Part shown: piece after piece, positions 52,209-61,446 of the stretch
Layout: every line of letters begins with the position of its first letter
Position numbering within the stretch: position 1 is the stretch's first letter
Source of the DNA: Streptomyces sp. SID13031
Lineage (GTDB): Bacteria; Actinomycetota; Actinomycetes; Propionibacteriales; Kribbellaceae
Direction: 5' to 3'
Assembly (NCBI RefSeq): GCF_010548305.1
Contig: NZ_JAAGLV010000006.1
Location: 248,001-312,000, forward strand
DNA length: 64,000 nucleotides
Position numbers and translations under genes: made by a program
The notes under the pieces: model-generated
Told to the model about the DNA's origin: nothing
The model's database searches: none
The model's input: only the letters and a program-made list of their open reading frames with translations

Positions 52209-53431
52209 TGAGGCGGATGAGGTTCCCGGCTCTGGACGGGCTGCGAGCGATCGGCGCACTGGCCGTCGTGACCACCCATGTCGGCTTCCAGAGCGGCGAA
52301 TCGCTGAACGGGCCGTTCGCCGGACTGCTGGCGCGACTGGACGTCGGTGTCGCCATCTTCTTCGCCATCTCCGGGTTCCTGCTCTACCGGCCGCATGTCG
52401 TCGCCTGGTTCGACGAGAGCGAGCCGCCCCTGCTGTTGCCGTACCTGCGCAACCGGGCGCTGCGCATCGTGCCCGCGCTGTGGGTCGCGGTACTGCTGGC
52501 CGCCTTCCTGGTGCGCCACGACCAAACCATCGGCTGGCTGACCTACCTACGGCACGCCACCTTCACCCAGATCTATATCGAGAGCCCTTCCGTACCAGGC
52601 CTGTCGCAGCTGTGGAGCCTCGCGACCGAAGTGGCCTTCTATCTGCTGCTGCCCTTCATCGCCAAGCTGCTGACGAGCTACGAGCGGCCCACCCGGCGGG
52701 GAGTCCGGTGGCGGCTGGCAGTGCTGTTCGGGTTCGCGCTGCTCGGTCCGGTCTGGATGGCCGGCGTCAACGCGACGGACCACAGCCTGGCGGGCCTGTG
52801 GCTGCCCGGCTACATCGGCTGGTTCGCGGTCGGCATGGGCATGGCGCTGTGGCAGGTCGCCCGGGCCAGCGGGCGGCTCGGCCCGTCCGCGCTAGACACC
52901 CTCACGAAGATCCCCGGCACCGTCTGGGGGATCGCGATCGCGCTGTTCCTGATCGCCGCCACGCCGATCGCTGGTCCGTACGGCCTCAGCGTGCCGACTC
53001 CGGCCCAGGCGTTCGTGAAGTGCCTGCTCTACACCGGCATCGCCGCGTGTGCGCTGTTCCCGGCGGTCAGTCCGACCCGCCGGACGGCCGGAGTCCTGGG
53101 CGGCAAGGTCGGACATATCGCCGGCGATCTCTCGTACAGCGTCTTCGTCTATCACCTGATCGTGTTGAGCCTCGTCCAGCGGCTCTTCGACCAGCAGCTC
53201 TTCAGCGGACACTTCGCGCTGCTCTACTGGCCGACTCTCGGAGCGACGATCGCGGTGGCTGCTGCCAGCTACTACGGGCTGGAGCGGCCGATCATGCGCC
53301 GCGGCCGGAAGGACCGGACCTACGACGTCTCCGGAGTCGGCCGGGACAGCAACGCCAGCGCGCAGCCGAAGAGGATCGACGACTGGACCAAGCCGGAGAT
53401 CAAGCCCGCTCCCCCGTTCGGCCACGGCTGA
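52205..53431 (+). CDS. Membrane acyltransferase (OafA/YrhL, acyltransferase-3 family)
   Basis: The 408-residue protein begins FPALDGLRAIGALAVVTTHVGF, the family signature with the catalytic His, followed by FFAISGFLLYRP, RNRALRIVPALW and SQLWSLATEVAFYLLLP. About ten helices follow. It should O-acylate an envelope sugar. Start is GTG 52205 (4-base overlap) or ATG 52208. The last 112 bases overlap the 3' end of the convergent aftD gene, with both frames open; the tail (about 37 residues after GRKDRTYDV) lies in this overlap. Confidence 0.92.
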   Translation: MMRRMRFPALDGLRAIGALAVVTTHVGFQSGESLNGPFAGLLARLDVGVAIFFAISGFLLYRPHVVAWFDESEPPLLLPYLRNRALRIVPALWVAVLLAAFLVRHDQTIGWLTYLRHATFTQIYIESPSVPGLSQLWSLATEVAFYLLLPFIAKLLTSYERPTRRGVRWRLAVLFGFALLGPVWMAGVNATDHSLAGLWLPGYIGWFAVGMGMALWQVARASGRLGPSALDTLTKIPGTVWGIAIALFLIAATPIAGPYGLSVPTPAQAFVKCLLYTGIAACALFPAVSPTRRTAGVLGGKVGHIAGDLSYSVFVYHLIVLSLVQRLFDQQLFSGHFALLYWPTLGATIAVAAASYYGLERPIMRRGRKDRTYDVSGVGRDSNASAQPKRIDDWTKPEIKPAPPFGHG

Positions 53432-56400
53432 ACCGCCGCCACCAGCGATCCCAGCAGGACGACACCGACCACGACCGCGATGAGGATCAGCCGGCGTCCG
53501 TCGAGGAACCAGGCGAGCAAGGCGGCGAGCAGAGTGGCACCGAGGCCGATCCAGCCGGCCATGAACGTCCCTGCCGCGACGGCCAGCACGGAAGCGATCC
53601 AGGGCCCGACGCGGCCGGCCTCGCGCAGCCTGTGCCCACTGCGCCGGCGACGCCTTCGGGCGAAGATCGCCACTCCCAGCACACCCAGGAACGCGATCAA
53701 GCCGACCAGCAGCCCGGCGCGGTAGTCCCGGTCCGGCGTGAAGCGAGCTGTGACCACCTGCTCCGCTCCGGCCGGCAGAATCCAGCCCTGCTGCCAGCCG
53801 CCGACCCTTAGCGGGACCAGCTTGCGGCCACTGCCGTCGTAGGCATCCCAGCCTACGCTGAAGTTCTGCGCGACCGTCAGTACCGACTGCTCGTCCGCCT
53901 GCGGTACCTCCAGGCTCATCGAAGCTGGTGTGGGCCGCCAGACATCCACGCTCTTGACCGGACTGACGGCTGTGTCGCCGAAGCCGGGGCGGGTCAGCTT
54001 GACCTCGGTCGGCACGAAGTCAGGGCTCGCCGTGACATCGACCGTGTGCCGGCCGCCCTGGAGCTGGACCGTGTCCTGCTGGCAGAGGGCGAAGCTGAGT
54101 GGCCGCCGCTGCAGGACATCGCGGACGGTACCTGTGAGGGCCGTGGGCCGGTCCACGCCGTCGATCCGGACCGACGGCCCGAAACCGCACTGCGATCCGG
54201 TGACAGCGTTCAGGTCGACCGCCTTGCGGAGTTGGTCGATGCCGACCACGCGCAACTCGGAGATGCCGACCGGGAGGTGCCGGGCGAACCCACTGGCGGC
54301 GTCCACGTCGATGGACTGATCGTTGCCGGTGAAGGCGATCACGATGTACTTCCGCACGGCGGATCCCGCGGGCAACGTGACGTAGCCTTCCGGATCGACC
54401 TTGTACTCGGTGGCCGGTCCGGAGTCGAGACTGACGGACACGGTGGTCGCCCGGGAGGCCGCCAGGTACGGGTCGTTCAGGAACTGCAGCCGGGTCACCG
54501 GCTTTTTCTTTGCCCCCGGCAACCTCAAGGTCAGGGTCGGCTGCAGGTCGTCCGGACCGGCGACCCAGCCGGTGCCGAGATCCCGGTCGACGACCGCGCC
54601 GGGCCGCCCCTCGGGCGCGGTCACCGCCCGCGACGATGCTGCCGCACGGATCGGCGCGGGCCGATCCAGCAGCCGCTCCAGCGCGTCGCCGTCCCTCGGC
54701 AACGCGGTCCCTTCCAGCCGGTACGCCGCGGCCTGGGGCAGCTCGACGCTCCGCAGCAGGCCGGTCGCCTCCTCGGAGTCGCGCGCGTTGCCCGCCCGGC
54801 ACAACGGCCGGGTGCCGGCGTGCAGGCAGGCCGATCGACCGATCTGCTGGTTCCGGAACACGAGCGCGTCGGGCTGGCGATCCGGACCGGCCGGCACCAC
54901 CAGTCTGCTCACCGGTGTCACGCCGGGCAGCAGGACCTCGGAGATCGAGACACCGTTGGGGTTCTTCCCGTCGGTCACGCCGACGGTGATCCGGAGCCGC
55001 TGGGTGGTCCCGGGCGGTGCCGAGATCCCCTGCGGCTTGTCGGTGTCCTGGACGGCCGACGTCAGCGAACCACGATCGGTGTCGACCTTGACCGTGCGGA
55101 TTGCTTCATTGGTCGGTGCCGCCAGGGAGAACTGCACCTTGAGGTTGTCGAGCGACTGCGGCGCCGCGAAGGTCAGCTCCAGCCACTCACCACTGCTGCG
55201 GCCGAAGTTCCCGGAAATCCAGCGGGTGAGGGGATCACCGTCGACGGCGGCCGACGGCCCGTTGCCGGGCCCCACCCTGAGGGTCGCGTCGGCGTCCGCT
55301 GCCGATGAGGAGGCCTGTACGTCGGTGACGCCACCCGCCCACGATCTCGCCGTCAACGCGGCGGCCGGGTCGACGACGTAGTCGAGTGTGCGCCGCCGCT
55401 GCCGACCTGGGTCATCAGGGGTCAGTACAGGTGACACGTTCTCCGCGGGTCTGCCGACACTCACCTCTCGGCGCTGCAGCCCGTCGGTCTGCACGAGCTG
55501 AAGCTTGTCGAGCCCCTTGGCGTCGGTGCTCGTCACTGCTTCCCGGTCGCCGCCCAGCGCGGTCAACACCGCCGGTACATCTTCAGGAGCACCACGCACC
55601 TCGACCAGCTGCGACTGCGGGACCAGCCTCGCCGGGCTCACCTCGCCGACGTCGTAGATCTCTACACTCGGGAACGGCAGTCTGGTGTGCTCATCGAGCG
55701 TCAGGCCGGGCTGCTCGATGGAGCTGCCGGTCGGCGGGCCGAAGTACGCGACTCGCTTGAGGCCTGACTCGTCCAGGCTCTCGTGGACGGCCAGGGTCGG
55801 GCTCACCTGGGCGTCGATGCGTAGGTCGTTCCGCACGACGACGTACCTCACCCCTGCCCTGACCAATGCCTGCTGCAGCGTCTTGTCGCCGACTCCTGAG
55901 CCCAGTCGCCGCTCAACCTCGTCCAGCCACCGCGTAGTACCGGCTGATCCCAGCGGCACTGCGTCCCTGACCGCCAGTGGCCGCTTCAACAGCGACTGGA
56001 ACGGCTCGTCCTTGGTAGAACCCCAAGTGAAGTCAGCAAAGGACGCAGCCGGTACTACGAGCACGCTGCCGGTCGTCTGCTGACTGTCGAGCCAGGTCGC
56101 CGCCTCACGCCAGTGCACCGGGATCGCTTGGTAGGACTCCGGCCGTGGCAGCTGCCCGAACACCGCGGGCGTGGCCACCGAGACGACCAGGCAGGCCGCC
56201 AGTACCGGGACTACGCGGCGGTGGACGCCACGGGCCGTCGCCCAGCTCGTCAGGCGAGTCAGGGCGTGCGCTGCGGCCAGTGTTAGCGGCAGCCGGACCA
56301 CCAGCTCGAACTTGTGAGTGTTGCGGATCGCGGCGAGCGGCCCGTCGAGCAGCTCCTGCAGCTGCGGTGCCAGTGGCGATCCAGCCGTCCCTGCGTGTCC

Positions 56401-57402
56401 AAGGGTGACCAGCAGCAGGCCGACGACCAGCGAGAGCTGCAGGAAGCCACGGTGCTTCAGCGTGCCCATCGCGAGGCCTACAAGACCTAGTAGGGCGATG
56501 GCGGCCGTCGTGAGGATCAGGGCCGGCTGCGTGACGTACAGCCAACCGGCCGGCCAGGTCGGACCGTCGCCTGCCTGCAGGAAGTTCAGCCACTGCGACG
56601 TACCGCGGAAGGACTCGAAGGCACTCGCCTTGCTGGTCGTGACCGCGGCGTTCTCGATCCAGTCGAGGAAGGGCGGGCTGTAGCGGCCCAGGATCGCCAG
56701 CGGGATCAGCCACCACAACGAGACCGCGAATACGCACCCGAGCCAGCCCACTGCGACCTTGAGCGTCGACCTGTCCAGCCACCGGGTGACCAGCCACAGA
56801 GCAGGCAGCACCAGGGTCGCGCCGGTCGCGACCGCGTTGACTCCCCCGACCAGTCCGAACGCCACAGCGGACCAGCCGACCCGCCACCAGCCCGAGCGGG
56901 CCTTGGGAGTCACCAGGGGCAGCAGCACCCACGGAGCCATCGCCAGCGGCCAGACCTCGATGGAGGTGATCGCCACCTCGCCGAGCATCCGTGGACTCAA
57001 CGCGTAGAACATGGCGACGGCGAACCGCGCCCACGGAGCGCCGTACCCGAGAGCGCCGCAGAGCTTCCAGACGCCGAGGAAGGCCACGCACATCACCAGT
57101 GACCACCACAGCCGCTGAGCGACCCAGCCCGGCACTGACAGCGTGTCCAGCAACCAGTGGAACGGACCCATCGGCAGCAGGTAGCCGTAGGCCTGGTTCT
57201 GCAGCTGCCCGAAGGCTCCCTGCGGATCCCACAGGTGGAGCGAGCGGGCCAGGAACGCGCCTGGTCCGGCGGTGAGGTCGAGCTTGGTGTCCGGGACGAT
57301 CTTGCCCGGCGCCTGGTGGAAGGACAGCGCGATCAGGATCAGGCAGCCCAGCAGCAGCCGGGTCCGCCAGATCACCTTCTCCTTGCTGGAGGTCTTCTTC
57401 AT
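53320..57402 (-). CDS. aftD: AftD-type alpha-(1->3)-arabinofuranosyltransferase (DUF3367)
   Basis: The 1360-residue protein has about ten N-terminal helices with the GT-C acidic pair in IVPDTKLDLTAGPGAFLARSLHLWDP. LGQLQNQAYGYLLPMGPF-type sequence (here FGQLQNQAYGYLLPMG) and ALSPRMLGEVAITSIEVWPLAMAPWVLLPL are diagnostic of AftD/DUF3367. A long outer portion with carbohydrate-binding-like beta domains (F5/8-type: GPSAAVDGDPLTRWISG; APEGRPGAVVDRDLGTGW) follows, then four C-terminal helices. It transfers arabinofuranose from decaprenyl-phospho-arabinose to cell-wall arabinan in mycobacteria; the local polymer is unknown. ATG 57402 overlaps the methyltransferase stop. Confidence 0.92.
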   Translation of the reverse strand: MKKTSSKEKVIWRTRLLLGCLILIALSFHQAPGKIVPDTKLDLTAGPGAFLARSLHLWDPQGAFGQLQNQAYGYLLPMGPFHWLLDTLSVPGWVAQRLWWSLVMCVAFLGVWKLCGALGYGAPWARFAVAMFYALSPRMLGEVAITSIEVWPLAMAPWVLLPLVTPKARSGWWRVGWSAVAFGLVGGVNAVATGATLVLPALWLVTRWLDRSTLKVAVGWLGCVFAVSLWWLIPLAILGRYSPPFLDWIENAAVTTSKASAFESFRGTSQWLNFLQAGDGPTWPAGWLYVTQPALILTTAAIALLGLVGLAMGTLKHRGFLQLSLVVGLLLVTLGHAGTAGSPLAPQLQELLDGPLAAIRNTHKFELVVRLPLTLAAAHALTRLTSWATARGVHRRVVPVLAACLVVSVATPAVFGQLPRPESYQAIPVHWREAATWLDSQQTTGSVLVVPAASFADFTWGSTKDEPFQSLLKRPLAVRDAVPLGSAGTTRWLDEVERRLGSGVGDKTLQQALVRAGVRYVVVRNDLRIDAQVSPTLAVHESLDESGLKRVAYFGPPTGSSIEQPGLTLDEHTRLPFPSVEIYDVGEVSPARLVPQSQLVEVRGAPEDVPAVLTALGGDREAVTSTDAKGLDKLQLVQTDGLQRREVSVGRPAENVSPVLTPDDPGRQRRRTLDYVVDPAAALTARSWAGGVTDVQASSSAADADATLRVGPGNGPSAAVDGDPLTRWISGNFGRSSGEWLELTFAAPQSLDNLKVQFSLAAPTNEAIRTVKVDTDRGSLTSAVQDTDKPQGISAPPGTTQRLRITVGVTDGKNPNGVSISEVLLPGVTPVSRLVVPAGPDRQPDALVFRNQQIGRSACLHAGTRPLCRAGNARDSEEATGLLRSVELPQAAAYRLEGTALPRDGDALERLLDRPAPIRAAASSRAVTAPEGRPGAVVDRDLGTGWVAGPDDLQPTLTLRLPGAKKKPVTRLQFLNDPYLAASRATTVSVSLDSGPATEYKVDPEGYVTLPAGSAVRKYIVIAFTGNDQSIDVDAASGFARHLPVGISELRVVGIDQLRKAVDLNAVTGSQCGFGPSVRIDGVDRPTALTGTVRDVLQRRPLSFALCQQDTVQLQGGRHTVDVTASPDFVPTEVKLTRPGFGDTAVSPVKSVDVWRPTPASMSLEVPQADEQSVLTVAQNFSVGWDAYDGSGRKLVPLRVGGWQQGWILPAGAEQVVTARFTPDRDYRAGLLVGLIAFLGVLGVAIFARRRRRRSGHRLREAGRVGPWIASVLAVAAGTFMAGWIGLGATLLAALLAWFLDGRRLILIAVVVGVVLLGSLVAAVQPWPNGGAGLISGLVQSSILFGCALALLSRPTPETS

Positions 57403-58157
57403 CGGCGCCGAAGCACCACGACGAGGTTCCAGGTCGCGAACTCCCGCAGCCCGGGCACCGCCAGTACGCCGTACGCCCAGCGTGGGTGGTACCGCGGGAA
57501 GGCTGCGACCAGCTCGGCGTCGCGGCACGAGCGTGCCCAGCGCAGGCCGCCGGCGACGGTGATCGGGAAGAGCGATTCACCGAATTTGTTCTTCGGTGGT
57601 TTGCCCTGCTTGCGCTCGTAACGCCGCGCGGCCCGGTGGCCACCGAGGAAGTGCCAGGGCGCGGTCTCGTGGCCGCCGTGCAGCCCCCACCAGCCCGTGT
57701 AGGACAAGAAGATCGTGCCGCCGGGTTTGGTGACGCGGACCAGCTCGTCGGCCATCAGCCACGGGTCGGGCACGTGCTCGAGAACGTTCGAGGAGAAGCA
57801 GATGTCGATCTCGCCGTCGCCGATCGGCAAGGCCATTCCGCTGCCCAGGACGGTGCCCGGCACTGGCTCACCACGGCCGCTGAGCTCGCCGAGATCGGAG
57901 TCGACCGCGTAGTAGGTCGCCCCCGCGGCGCGGAAGGCGTCCGCGAAGTAGCCGGGGCCGCCGCCGACGTCGAGCATCCGCGCGCCGCGCAGGTCGGCGT
58001 ACGAGGAGAGCTGGCCGACCGAGTCCGCGGCGAGCGTCCCGTAGAAGTGATCGGGGTCGGTCTGCTCGACCCCGAACGCCCGGAACAACCGCACAGCGCG
58101 GCCGAGATCGGCCGTCCAGCCGACGGTGGTCACAGGGCTCGGAATCGCTTCGGACAC
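57399..58157 (-). CDS. Class I SAM-dependent methyltransferase coupled to aftD
   Basis: The 252-residue protein has MLDVGGGPGYFADAFR (motif I), YYAVDSDLGEL, GDGEIDICFSSNVLEHVPDPW and TKPGGTIFLSYTGWWGLHGGHE. The same kind of methyltransferase precedes aftD in mycobacteria. Its stop overlaps the aftD start by 4 bases (ATGA), so methylation of a sugar or lipid carrier in the same pathway is likely. It diverges from the GT4 gene with 107 bases between. Confidence 0.9.
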   Translation of the reverse strand: MSEAIPSPVTTVGWTADLGRAVRLFRAFGVEQTDPDHFYGTLAADSVGQLSSYADLRGARMLDVGGGPGYFADAFRAAGATYYAVDSDLGELSGRGEPVPGTVLGSGMALPIGDGEIDICFSSNVLEHVPDPWLMADELVRVTKPGGTIFLSYTGWWGLHGGHETAPWHFLGGHRAARRYERKQGKPPKNKFGESLFPITVAGGLRWARSCRDAELVAAFPRYHPRWAYGVLAVPGLREFATWNLVVVLRRR

Positions 58158-58264
58158 AGGCCGGACCCTAACCGATATCGCGAGCTCTGGCGGACATCGT
58201 TACTCCCTGGTAACCTCGCGGCCTCATCCGCGGGGGCGGACTAGCGGAAGGTGGGGCATTACCG

Positions 58265-59386
58265 GTGCGCGAGCAGACCGTGCTGTTGCTGAACTGGCGG
58301 GACACGACGAACCCTGAGGGCGGGGGTTCGGAACGGTGTGTGGAGGAAGTTGCGAGAGGCCTTGCAGCGATGGGCTGGTCCGTCACCATGCTCTGCGCGG
58401 CCTACCCCGGCAGCCCTCGTGAGGCCCGCCGCCATGACGTCCGGTACCTGTACCGCGGCAGCAAGGTGACCGTGTACCTGTGCGGGCTGCTCTACGCATT
58501 GCTGCACCGCCCTGCCCACGTCATCGACGTGCAGAACGGCCTCCCATTCTTTACCCGCCTCGTACGTCGTACCGGGGTCGTCGTGCTCGTGCATCACGTG
58601 CACCAGGAGCAGTGGCAGGTCGTGTACCCGGGATGGAAGGGTCGGCTCGGGTGGTGGCTGGAGTCGCGGGTGGCTCCCCGGCTCTACCAGGACTGCCGTT
58701 ACGTGACCGTGTCGTCGGCATCGCGCGATGAGCTGCAGGCGCTCGGGGTGGAGCGGGCACGCATCGACGTGATCCACAACGGGACCGACCCTGCGCCGCC
58801 ACGTCAACTGCCGCAGGCGACTGCGCCCACTGTGGTCTGCGTCGGACGGATCGTGCCGCACAAGCAGGTGGAGCACGCGGTCGACGCCATTGCTGAAGCC
58901 AGGAAGGTATTGCCGGACGCACGGCTGCTCGTCGTCGGGTCTGGGTGGTGGGAGGACTCGCTGCGCTCCTACGTGGAGTCGCGCGGCCTGCAGGACGCCG
59001 TGGAGTTCCGGGGGCACGTCAGCGAGGCCGACAAGCATGCGGCGTACGACGAGGCCTGGGTGCTTGCCCTGCCGAGTCTCAAGGAGGGTTGGGGACTGGT
59101 GGTCGGCGAGGCGGCAGCGCACGGCGTACCGACTGTCGCCTATCGCAGTGCGGGTGGACCGACCGAGTCGGTGCAGCACGACGCCACGGGGCTCCTGGTG
59201 GACACCGAGGCCGAGTTCAGCACCGCCATCCTGTCGCTGCTGCAGGACGAGGCCGACCGGCGCAGGTTGTCGACGGGCGCGCTGGCGTCGGCGGGCAACT
59301 TCACCTGGGCGGCGACCGTCCGCGGGTTCGATCGCGTGCTCTGCGGTGAGGTCGTGACAGCAGAAAAGCCGGCCAGCGTTCGCTGA
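58265..59386 (+). CDS. GT4-family glycosyltransferase
   Basis: The 373-residue GT-B enzyme has the N-terminal WRDTTNPEGGGSERCVEEVARGL (glycine loop) and IDVIHNGTD at the hinge. The donor-binding C-terminal half has VCVGRIVPHKQVEHAVDA, LVVGSGWWEDSL and PSLKEGWGLVVGEAAAHGVPTVAYRSAG, which contains the EX7E motif. It is cytoplasmic, uses a nucleotide sugar and is expected to build an envelope glycan or lipid-linked intermediate. The GTG start was chosen as the first codon before the conserved strand. The stop lies inside a hairpin. Confidence 0.94.
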   Translation: MREQTVLLLNWRDTTNPEGGGSERCVEEVARGLAAMGWSVTMLCAAYPGSPREARRHDVRYLYRGSKVTVYLCGLLYALLHRPAHVIDVQNGLPFFTRLVRRTGVVVLVHHVHQEQWQVVYPGWKGRLGWWLESRVAPRLYQDCRYVTVSSASRDELQALGVERARIDVIHNGTDPAPPRQLPQATAPTVVCVGRIVPHKQVEHAVDAIAEARKVLPDARLLVVGSGWWEDSLRSYVESRGLQDAVEFRGHVSEADKHAAYDEAWVLALPSLKEGWGLVVGEAAAHGVPTVAYRSAGGPTESVQHDATGLLVDTEAEFSTAILSLLQDEADRRRLSTGALASAGNFTWAATVRGFDRVLCGEVVTAEKPASVR

Positions 59387-59392
59387 CCGGCT
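59367..59392. terminator. Bidirectional hairpin at the end of the GT4 gene
   Basis: AGCCGGCCAGCG and CGCTGACCGGCT pair with one mismatch around a tight loop, spanning the GT4 stop codon. On the minus strand the stem is followed by TTTTCTG, a short T-run, so it can terminate the DUF2613 transcript. On the plus strand it is followed by GTCTGAAAAG. Confidence 0.8.
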
Positions 59393-59409
59393 GTCTGAAA
59401 AGCTAGCTG

Positions 59410-59577
59410 CTACTTGCCCCCGTAGTTGACGAGCGGGACGTCCACCTGGCCCGCGCTGGTCTGACCAACGGGCGCTTTCGGCTCGTCCTGCACGGTCTGC
59501 ACGACCCCGACGACAGCGGCGGTCGAGACGGCCATGCCGGCGAGTACTGCCAACACAGCACCAATCAGAGTTCCCAT
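59410..59577 (-). CDS. DUF2613 small membrane/secreted protein (55 aa)
   Basis: ATG 59577 has AGGAGGGG nine bases upstream. The 55-residue product starts with a hydrophobic segment (GTLIGAVLAVLAGMAVSTAAVVGVV) and ends in a short polar tail closing VPLVNYGGK. Mycobacteria carry a similar tiny protein (DUF2613) next to aftD, and the size, layout and place here agree. Its role is unknown; it may be a membrane partner of the arabinan machinery. It lies between the GT4 and GT-C-like genes, 58 bases after the latter. Confidence 0.78.
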   Translation of the reverse strand: MGTLIGAVLAVLAGMAVSTAAVVGVVQTVQDEPKAPVGQTSAGQVDVPLVNYGGK

Positions 59578-59635
59578 GAAGCGTGTCCCCTCCTAGACAA
59601 GTAAACCGGATGGTAACAACCGGCTAGTAACTTCG

Positions 59636-61357
59636 CTAGAGGCTGGAACGGACTCGCTTTCGCTCAGTGATCGTTCCTACCGCGGCGGCGGCTAGTACAG
59701 CACCTGCGAGGGTCCAGGCGGCTAGTACCAGGACTACTGCCCAGGGGCGGGCGTCTTGCTCTGCAGGGCTTCCCGCGATGCGGTAGACGATGACTGTCGG
59801 GCCGCTGAACTCCTCGATGAGCTGTGGGGTGAGCTCGCGCGGGGACGGGCCGCCTGCGTCCCGGTCGACGACCACCCAGCCGACGCCTTGCTGCTGCAGG
59901 GCCTGGGCCGGGTCCACTCCGGAGCGGACGGACTCCCGGAGGGCGGTGGCGATCGCGGTTGCTCTGGGGTCTTCGCCGGCCAGGCGGCGGCCGTCGACGA
60001 TCAGCTCGTCGGGGACGATCGATGGTCTGGAGAAGTAGCGCGGCATCGGGTCGAGCACCGGGCGGCGGCCGTTCCAGGCGGGTGCTCGGTAGGACTCGAA
60101 CGGCCAGGGGATGAACTCGCCCGTTGCCTTGTCACTCGCCAGCGCCCGGCGGGCCTGCGCCCAGTCGGCCGGGTACTGCGCAGGCTTGAGCCCGTCGCCA
60201 CCGGCCAGCGACGGCATCGCTGCGATCGGGATAAGGGCCGCTGTGGCTCCCACCATCCACTTCATCGGCACTACGCGCAGTACTGCGGCCAGGGCGACCC
60301 CGAAGCCGAGGGACTCGAGCAGGACCAGCGGGCCGAGGTACCGCTGCCCGTCCCGGAACAGCCCCGCGCCCGGCACCTCCCGCACCGCCCACGCCAACAC
60401 CCCGGGCGCCACCACGCCGGCCATCCCCACTACAAGCCCCAGCAGGCCAAGCACCACGAGCCCTCTGACCAGGCGCTCCGGTCGGCGCCACCAGATCACC
60501 ACACCCGCAATAGCCACCATCAAGACCAGGTAGCCGAGCACTACCGGCACCAGCTGTCCCCGGCTCCCCGGCACCACATCCGCATTCCAGACCCCGCCCA
60601 ACGTGAGCAACGTCGGCAGGGTGCCCCCATACCCCTCATCCCGAGCCGCAAAAGCCCGCACAGCCGCCGGATCCGACGTAGCAGCCACCACCCGAGCCAC
60701 CCCAGCCACCACCCAAGGCGCATTCAAAGCAGCAGCCCCGACCAACACCATCCGCGTCAGCCGTACCGTTCCCCGCCCAGGCGTCTGCTTTGGCCACAGG
60801 AGAACTGCGGCCGCCACCAGCAGGCCGGTGATTCCGCCGGAGGCGGTCAAGGCGCAGCCGGCTGAAGCCAGCAAGAAGCCCGGCCAGCCCTCCCCTTGTC
60901 TCACCCTCAACGCGGCGCGGACCAGCCACGGAAGGGCGGCGTAGCCGAGCAGGAGGGCCCAGGCACCCAGATGGAAGCGCTCGGCTACGAACGGGTTCCA
61001 GACGTACAACGTGGTGGCTGCAGCTCCAGCCAGCGGGCCGCCGAGGCGTAGGTGGCGCCAGAGGGCCGTCATGCCCAGCCCGCTCAGGAGCGGGATCGCT
61101 ACCAGTACCAGCTTGTTGAGCAACTGGCCGCCAAGGAGCTCGTCCAGTACTGCGACCAGTACGTCCGAGGGGACGGCGCGCGGCAAGGCGGTTGTGACTC
61201 CGAACAGGTCAAGCCGTAGCGTGAGGTCGGGCACGAAGACCATGTCGTAGCCGACCACGTACCCAGGAGCGAGCAGTGGCGCGGTGATCAGCACGGTCAG
61301 CAGCACTGGCCAGGACCACGGCAACCACCGCGCCAGCCGGGTGGATCCCCCCTCCAC
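59636..61357 (-). CDS. Polytopic membrane protein, GT-C-like, next to DUF2613/aftD
   Basis: The 573-residue protein has about 11-12 helices in the first 370, an outer soluble domain of about 150 (containing YPADWAQARRAL, PFESYRAPAWNGRRPVLDPMPRYF, VGWVVVDRD) and a final helix. An acidic site in the first loop (GYDMVFVPDLTLRLDLFG) is compatible with a GT-C enzyme. I cannot name it further. GTG 61357 was chosen for the strong GAGGAGGTA upstream; the frame is open 15 codons further. Confidence 0.75.
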   Translation of the reverse strand: MEGGSTRLARWLPWSWPVLLTVLITAPLLAPGYVVGYDMVFVPDLTLRLDLFGVTTALPRAVPSDVLVAVLDELLGGQLLNKLVLVAIPLLSGLGMTALWRHLRLGGPLAGAAATTLYVWNPFVAERFHLGAWALLLGYAALPWLVRAALRVRQGEGWPGFLLASAGCALTASGGITGLLVAAAVLLWPKQTPGRGTVRLTRMVLVGAAALNAPWVVAGVARVVAATSDPAAVRAFAARDEGYGGTLPTLLTLGGVWNADVVPGSRGQLVPVVLGYLVLMVAIAGVVIWWRRPERLVRGLVVLGLLGLVVGMAGVVAPGVLAWAVREVPGAGLFRDGQRYLGPLVLLESLGFGVALAAVLRVVPMKWMVGATAALIPIAAMPSLAGGDGLKPAQYPADWAQARRALASDKATGEFIPWPFESYRAPAWNGRRPVLDPMPRYFSRPSIVPDELIVDGRRLAGEDPRATAIATALRESVRSGVDPAQALQQQGVGWVVVDRDAGGPSPRELTPQLIEEFSGPTVIVYRIAGSPAEQDARPWAVVLVLAAWTLAGAVLAAAAVGTITERKRVRSSL

Positions 61358-61446
61358 GCCTACCTCCTCGCAAGTGATGTGTTCATGCCTTCCCCGCCCC
61401 AAGTCTTTAGCGCAACCTACCCGCCAGCCAGCAGAACAGAAGCCGC

